In this document: piece after piece, positions 6,818-8,884 of the stretch
Layout of the letters: every line of letters starts with the position of its first letter
Position numbering within the stretch: position 1 is the first letter of the stretch
Source: Deferribacteres bacterium
GTDB taxonomy: Bacteria > Nitrospirota > Thermodesulfovibrionia > UBA6902
Assembly (NCBI GenBank): GCA_013152795.1
Contig: JAADFS010000163.1
Coordinates: forward strand, 1 to 8,884
Reading direction: 5' to 3'
DNA length: 8,884 bases
The notes under the pieces: generated by a model
Database searches by the model: none
What the model was told of the DNA's origin: nothing
What the model saw: the letters and a program-made list of their open reading frames with translations, nothing else
Made by a program: the position numbers and the translations under genes

Positions 6818-6854
6818 TCAAGCAGTACTCAAGGATATATCAAGAAAAATCAAG
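6818..6854. repeat. Four phased TCAAG direct repeats beside the operon promoter
   Basis: TCAAG (CTTGA on the minus strand) starts at 6818, 6829, 6840 and 6850, spacings of 11, 11 and 10 bp, about one helical turn. Intervening bases differ, so this is not a simple tandem duplication. The array adjoins the putative extended -10 element at 6859-6864 on its downstream side. Direct repeats with ~11-bp period are typical of binding by OmpR/PhoB-type response regulators. A regulator site is therefore plausible, but no regulator can be named. Confidence 0.5.
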
Positions 6855-6858
6855 TGGT

Positions 6859-6889
6859 AGTATAGCACTTAACCGGGTTTAAAATCCAA
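6859..6889 (-). promoter_or_regulatory. Candidate sigma-70-type promoter for the bamA-lpx operon
   Basis: On the minus strand TATACT (6864-6859) is preceded by TGC, giving an extended -10 element (TGnTATACT). A weak -35-like TTGGAT lies at 6889-6884, with a long 19-bp spacer. Initiation would be near 6852, leaving a leader of roughly 130 nt that contains the TCAAG repeats and leader repeat copy 1. The prediction was made by eye; the extended -10 is the stronger half. Confidence 0.4.
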
Positions 6890-6913
6890 TCGCTGTATCA
6901 CCCTTTACACGAG

Positions 6914-6932
6914 ATAAAAATACCGCCGGCGG
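6914..6932 (-). terminator. Possible weak terminator / partial leader-repeat copy after the 565-residue gene
   Basis: On the minus strand the perfect palindrome CCGCCGGCGG is followed by TATTTTTAT, 22 nt past the stop of the upstream gene. The GC core plus T-rich tail fits a minimal Rho-independent terminator, but the stem is only about three base pairs around a four-base loop, so it would be weak. The same 19 nt (ATAAAAATACCGCC-R-GCGG on the plus strand) recur at 8693-8711 with one mismatch, linking it to the leader repeat. Confidence 0.35.
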
Positions 6933-6954
6933 AGGCTCGACAGCATGGAAATAC

Positions 6955-8652
6955 TCAGATGTCCAGGCGCATCTTCTCTGCCAGACCAAGCGCAAACGGG
7001 TGATCAGGCTCCAACTGAAGCAATGCCTTTATCCTCCCCGCAGCCGCCTCTTTTTTGCCTTCGTCGAAGAGTCCCGATGCCTCTACATACAATGCATCGA
7101 CTTTGCTCTTCTTATACGCATTGAAATTCTCCTTGAGCGCAAATGTATCCGCGGATGACTCCTCCTCTTTCATCATCATTACGAGCGGTATTCCCCCGCC
7201 CCTGTCCTCAAGCGGCGTGAGCATCCATTCGTCCTGAAACTCTATGAATTCGCCCATGGCTTCCTGCATGTCCTCATGCTCCCTGCCGGCCATTTTCCGC
7301 TCAAAATCCGAAAACATCCTTTTCAGAAGATCGATCTGCAGGGGCGCCCTCGGGATGTCCACGGGCCTGAGCCCGTCAAGGGACTCGTGGTATGACTCAT
7401 TCCATCTCTTTGTCTCAATATCGAGTTTCCTCTGCAGGTCGGCGAGTTCTGCCCTTCCCCGCATCATTTTGTGAAATTCAGCATACTCCCCGGTCTTCCT
7501 GCCGAAGAACTCCATATGGTTCTGATCCTGCTCAATCATGACGGTCTCCCCCTCATCAAGCAGCCTCAGCCCTGTCTTTATCTCCTCATACCAGGGCGAA
7601 TCCCGCAGTTTTTCGGCCGCGGTATTCAGCACATCCTGCGGAATCCCCCTGTCTTCACCCCCATGCAGCAGGCGGATAAAGACCGGCACGGCCCTCCTGT
7701 CGGCAAGCGCGATAAGCCAGTCTGTTATGTCTCCGTAAAATTCCGTTGTAATCTCTTCGTCGTCTCCGGCGAGGGGTTTATGGTACCAGAACTCCATATC
7801 GTCCAGTTCCCTCCTCAGATAACTGAAGACCCTCTGGTCAGGGATGGACATCAGGAATTCGTATATGATCCACCGGTCGAAAAAATCCGCCTCCCTGTTG
7901 TCAAGCATGTTGAAGATATGAATGGACAGAAGCGGTAGCATCTCAACAAGATACGTCTTTATCCGACTGTCTCCTCCTCCGCCCGGGGTTCCGAATTCCA
8001 TGAGGACGTCGAGCAGCAGCTTTGCGGTCCTGTGGCATTTTATGCTGACGGCGGCCTCCAGCAGGTTGCAGATGTGTTCATATTCAATGTCCCCGCGAAA
8101 TATCGCGTATCCGATCTCTCCTATTGCCTTCTCCCTGTAAGTCCCTATCCTGCTGATAATCTCTGCGGAAGGTTCTGTCATCACCTTTTCCACGAGTTCA
8201 GGCAGTTCCCCCGTGTCCTCTCTGTCCGCCTCCATATGGATGCGTTTATGGACCTTCTCGATAACATCCCTGTGGTAAAGCTCAAAGACCACGCCTATGA
8301 AGCCCGGATGTATGGTGTTGTCCTCAAGTGCCAGGCGGGCGGTCCTTATCCTGTTTTTGTCCCTGCTGCCGGCCTTTCCGTATACCGAGCCGAGGGCGCT
8401 GAATATTTCATACCTGTCCTTCAGGGTGATGTGCCTTGTCATTCCCCTTGTCAGGGCCGATAAAAAGCCCTCGCTGTAAAAAAGCTTGGCGGGGTCATCC
8501 CCGCTGCCTTCATATATCAGCTCCATAATATCTTCGATCACCGGATCATACAGGTCGATGCCGAAGTCATATCCCTCCCGGAAATACTCCACGAGTTTTC
8601 CCGTGTTTCCCAGTTCCTTATAGAACTCCTCCTTCATTCTTTCATCAATCAT
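6955..8652 (-). CDS. Uncharacterised cytoplasmic helical-repeat protein (HEAT-like, C-terminal TPR-like)
   Basis: I do not recognise this 565-residue protein. It has no signal peptide or membrane segment and is rich in Glu, Asp, Lys and Arg. The pattern is alpha-helical throughout. Residues ~190-350 look like degenerate HEAT/armadillo repeats, for example NLLEAAVSIKCHRTAKLLLD (196-215) and ITDWLIALADRRAVPVFIRLL (309-329). Residues ~395-475 are charged helices with coiled-coil character. Residues ~518-558 (ALYVEASGLFDEGKKEAA and the following LLQLEPDHPFAL) resemble one TPR unit. No catalytic motif was seen. Such proteins usually act as binding scaffolds, but no partner can be named. The ATG at 8652 has AAAGGA 5 nt upstream. 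Its 3' end is about 235 nt before bamA, with a promoter candidate between, so it may be separately transcribed. It shares a repeated leader element with bamA. Codon composition looks like its neighbours. Confidence 0.85.
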   Translation of the reverse strand: MIDERMKEEFYKELGNTGKLVEYFREGYDFGIDLYDPVIEDIMELIYEGSGDDPAKLFYSEGFLSALTRGMTRHITLKDRYEIFSALGSVYGKAGSRDKNRIRTARLALEDNTIHPGFIGVVFELYHRDVIEKVHKRIHMEADREDTGELPELVEKVMTEPSAEIISRIGTYREKAIGEIGYAIFRGDIEYEHICNLLEAAVSIKCHRTAKLLLDVLMEFGTPGGGGDSRIKTYLVEMLPLLSIHIFNMLDNREADFFDRWIIYEFLMSIPDQRVFSYLRRELDDMEFWYHKPLAGDDEEITTEFYGDITDWLIALADRRAVPVFIRLLHGGEDRGIPQDVLNTAAEKLRDSPWYEEIKTGLRLLDEGETVMIEQDQNHMEFFGRKTGEYAEFHKMMRGRAELADLQRKLDIETKRWNESYHESLDGLRPVDIPRAPLQIDLLKRMFSDFERKMAGREHEDMQEAMGEFIEFQDEWMLTPLEDRGGGIPLVMMMKEEESSADTFALKENFNAYKKSKVDALYVEASGLFDEGKKEAAAGRIKALLQLEPDHPFALGLAEKMRLDI

Positions 8653-8670
8653 GATTGTCCTTTCTTTGTT

Positions 8671-8689
8671 ACTGTAATTGCCCTACAGT
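8671..8689. other. Inverted repeat just upstream of the 565-residue gene
   Basis: ACTGTA and TACAGT are perfect complements separated by ATTGCCC. The right arm overlaps the start of leader repeat copy 2. It sits about 20 nt before the ATG at 8652, so it could form a hairpin in the 5' leader or serve as a small operator. No T tract follows on the minus strand. Confidence 0.35.
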
Positions 8690-8726
8690 GGCATAAAAAT
8701 ACCGCCAGCGGGCAGGAGAGCCTGCC
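8684..8726. repeat. Leader repeat, copy 2 (5' of the 565-residue gene)
   Basis: This copy matches 6772-6814 at 37 of 43 positions by hand. It carries a perfect 6-bp hairpin GGCAGG-AGAG-CCTGCC (8711-8726) beside a second short one, CCGC-CA-GCGG (8702-8711). Read on the minus strand these are followed by TATTTTTATGCC. The hairpin-plus-T-run order resembles an attenuator or terminator placed about 30 nt upstream of the start codon. It may equally be a dispersed intergenic repeat of this genome. Confidence 0.7.
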
Positions 8727-8764
8727 GGAAAAGCTTTATCTGCGATACCTTCCCCTCCCCCTAA

Positions 8765-8798
8765 CCCCCTCCCAAAGGGAGGGGGGACTTGTTTTTTT
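8765..8798 (+). repeat. G/C-rich perfect hairpin with a distal T7 run
   Basis: CCCCCTCCC (8765-8773) pairs perfectly with GGGAGGGGG (8777-8785) across an AAA loop, and TTTTTTT follows at 8792-8798. As a plus-strand terminator the T run is too far from the stem (6 nt) and no plus-strand gene precedes it. CCTCCCAAAGGGAGG hairpins of this kind occur as dispersed intergenic repeats in many bacterial genomes, which is the better reading. Confidence 0.5.
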
Positions 8799-8828
8799 CT
8801 GCACCCTGACAACTGCACCCTGCACCCT
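8799..8828. repeat. Short CTGCACCCT direct repeats
   Basis: CTGCACCCT occurs at 8799-8807 and 8813-8821, and a GCACCCT unit follows immediately at 8822-8828. This low-complexity cluster lies next to the G/C hairpin in the otherwise gene-free right end (8653-8884). Only a weak GATAAT-like -10 sequence (minus strand, 8839-8834) was noticed beyond it. Confidence 0.55.
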
Positions 8829-8884
8829 CTACAATTATCCCATCGCCTTATAGCTGTTGACCCCGCAAGCCGTAACTCGCAACC

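Noticed and set aside
6772..8726. The two leader repeats considered as ends of a mobile element carrying the 565-residue gene.
   Set aside because: No transposase, the copies are direct and imperfect with internal hairpins, no target duplication was seen, and the gene's composition looks native.

Overview
The window carries most of an outer-membrane biogenesis and lipid A operon, all on the minus strand, read from right to left. In transcription order the genes are: a 565-residue protein of unknown function (6955-8652), a regulatory-looking intergenic stretch (6720-6954), bamA (in two frames), ompH/skp, lpxD, fabZ, lpxA, lpxI, and the N-terminal 247 codons of a Gfo/Idh/MocA-family oxidoreductase that runs off the left edge. 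No convincing gene lies on the plus strand; the long plus-strand open frames are antisense shadows.

The host is a Gram-negative (diderm) bacterium that makes lipid A. It uses LpxI rather than LpxH for UDP-2,3-diacylglucosamine hydrolysis, and it places a Gfo/Idh/MocA gene after lpxI. This order fits Nitrospirota, Desulfobacterota/Geobacter-like lineages or relatives better than Enterobacteria. The phylum is an inference from gene order and protein flavour, not proven here.

From bamA to the oxidoreductase the genes are tightly packed. fabZ/lpxA, lpxA/lpxI and lpxI/oxidoreductase overlap by 8, 10 and 4 nt, and the other gaps are about 20-40 nt, so one transcript and translational coupling are likely. 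BamA inserts outer-membrane proteins and OmpH/Skp chaperones them through the periplasm. LpxA, LpxD and LpxI build UDP-2,3-diacylglucosamine, and FabZ makes acyl chains that feed both phospholipid and lipid A synthesis. lpxB would be expected just left of the window.

The points most worth attention are these. (1) bamA is broken by a frameshift near its C-terminal end; spacing against known BamA proteins favours loss of about 5 nt over gain of 1 nt. (2) A ~43-nt hairpin-bearing repeat occurs in the 5' leaders of both bamA and the 565-residue gene, with a partial third copy between them. (3) Four TCAAG pentamers spaced 11, 11 and 10 bp lie beside an extended -10 promoter candidate for the operon. 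(4) The oxidoreductase could be GnnA-like, hinting at 3-amino lipid A, but its partner is not visible. The rest is conventional; I found no convincing evidence of an undescribed multi-gene system.
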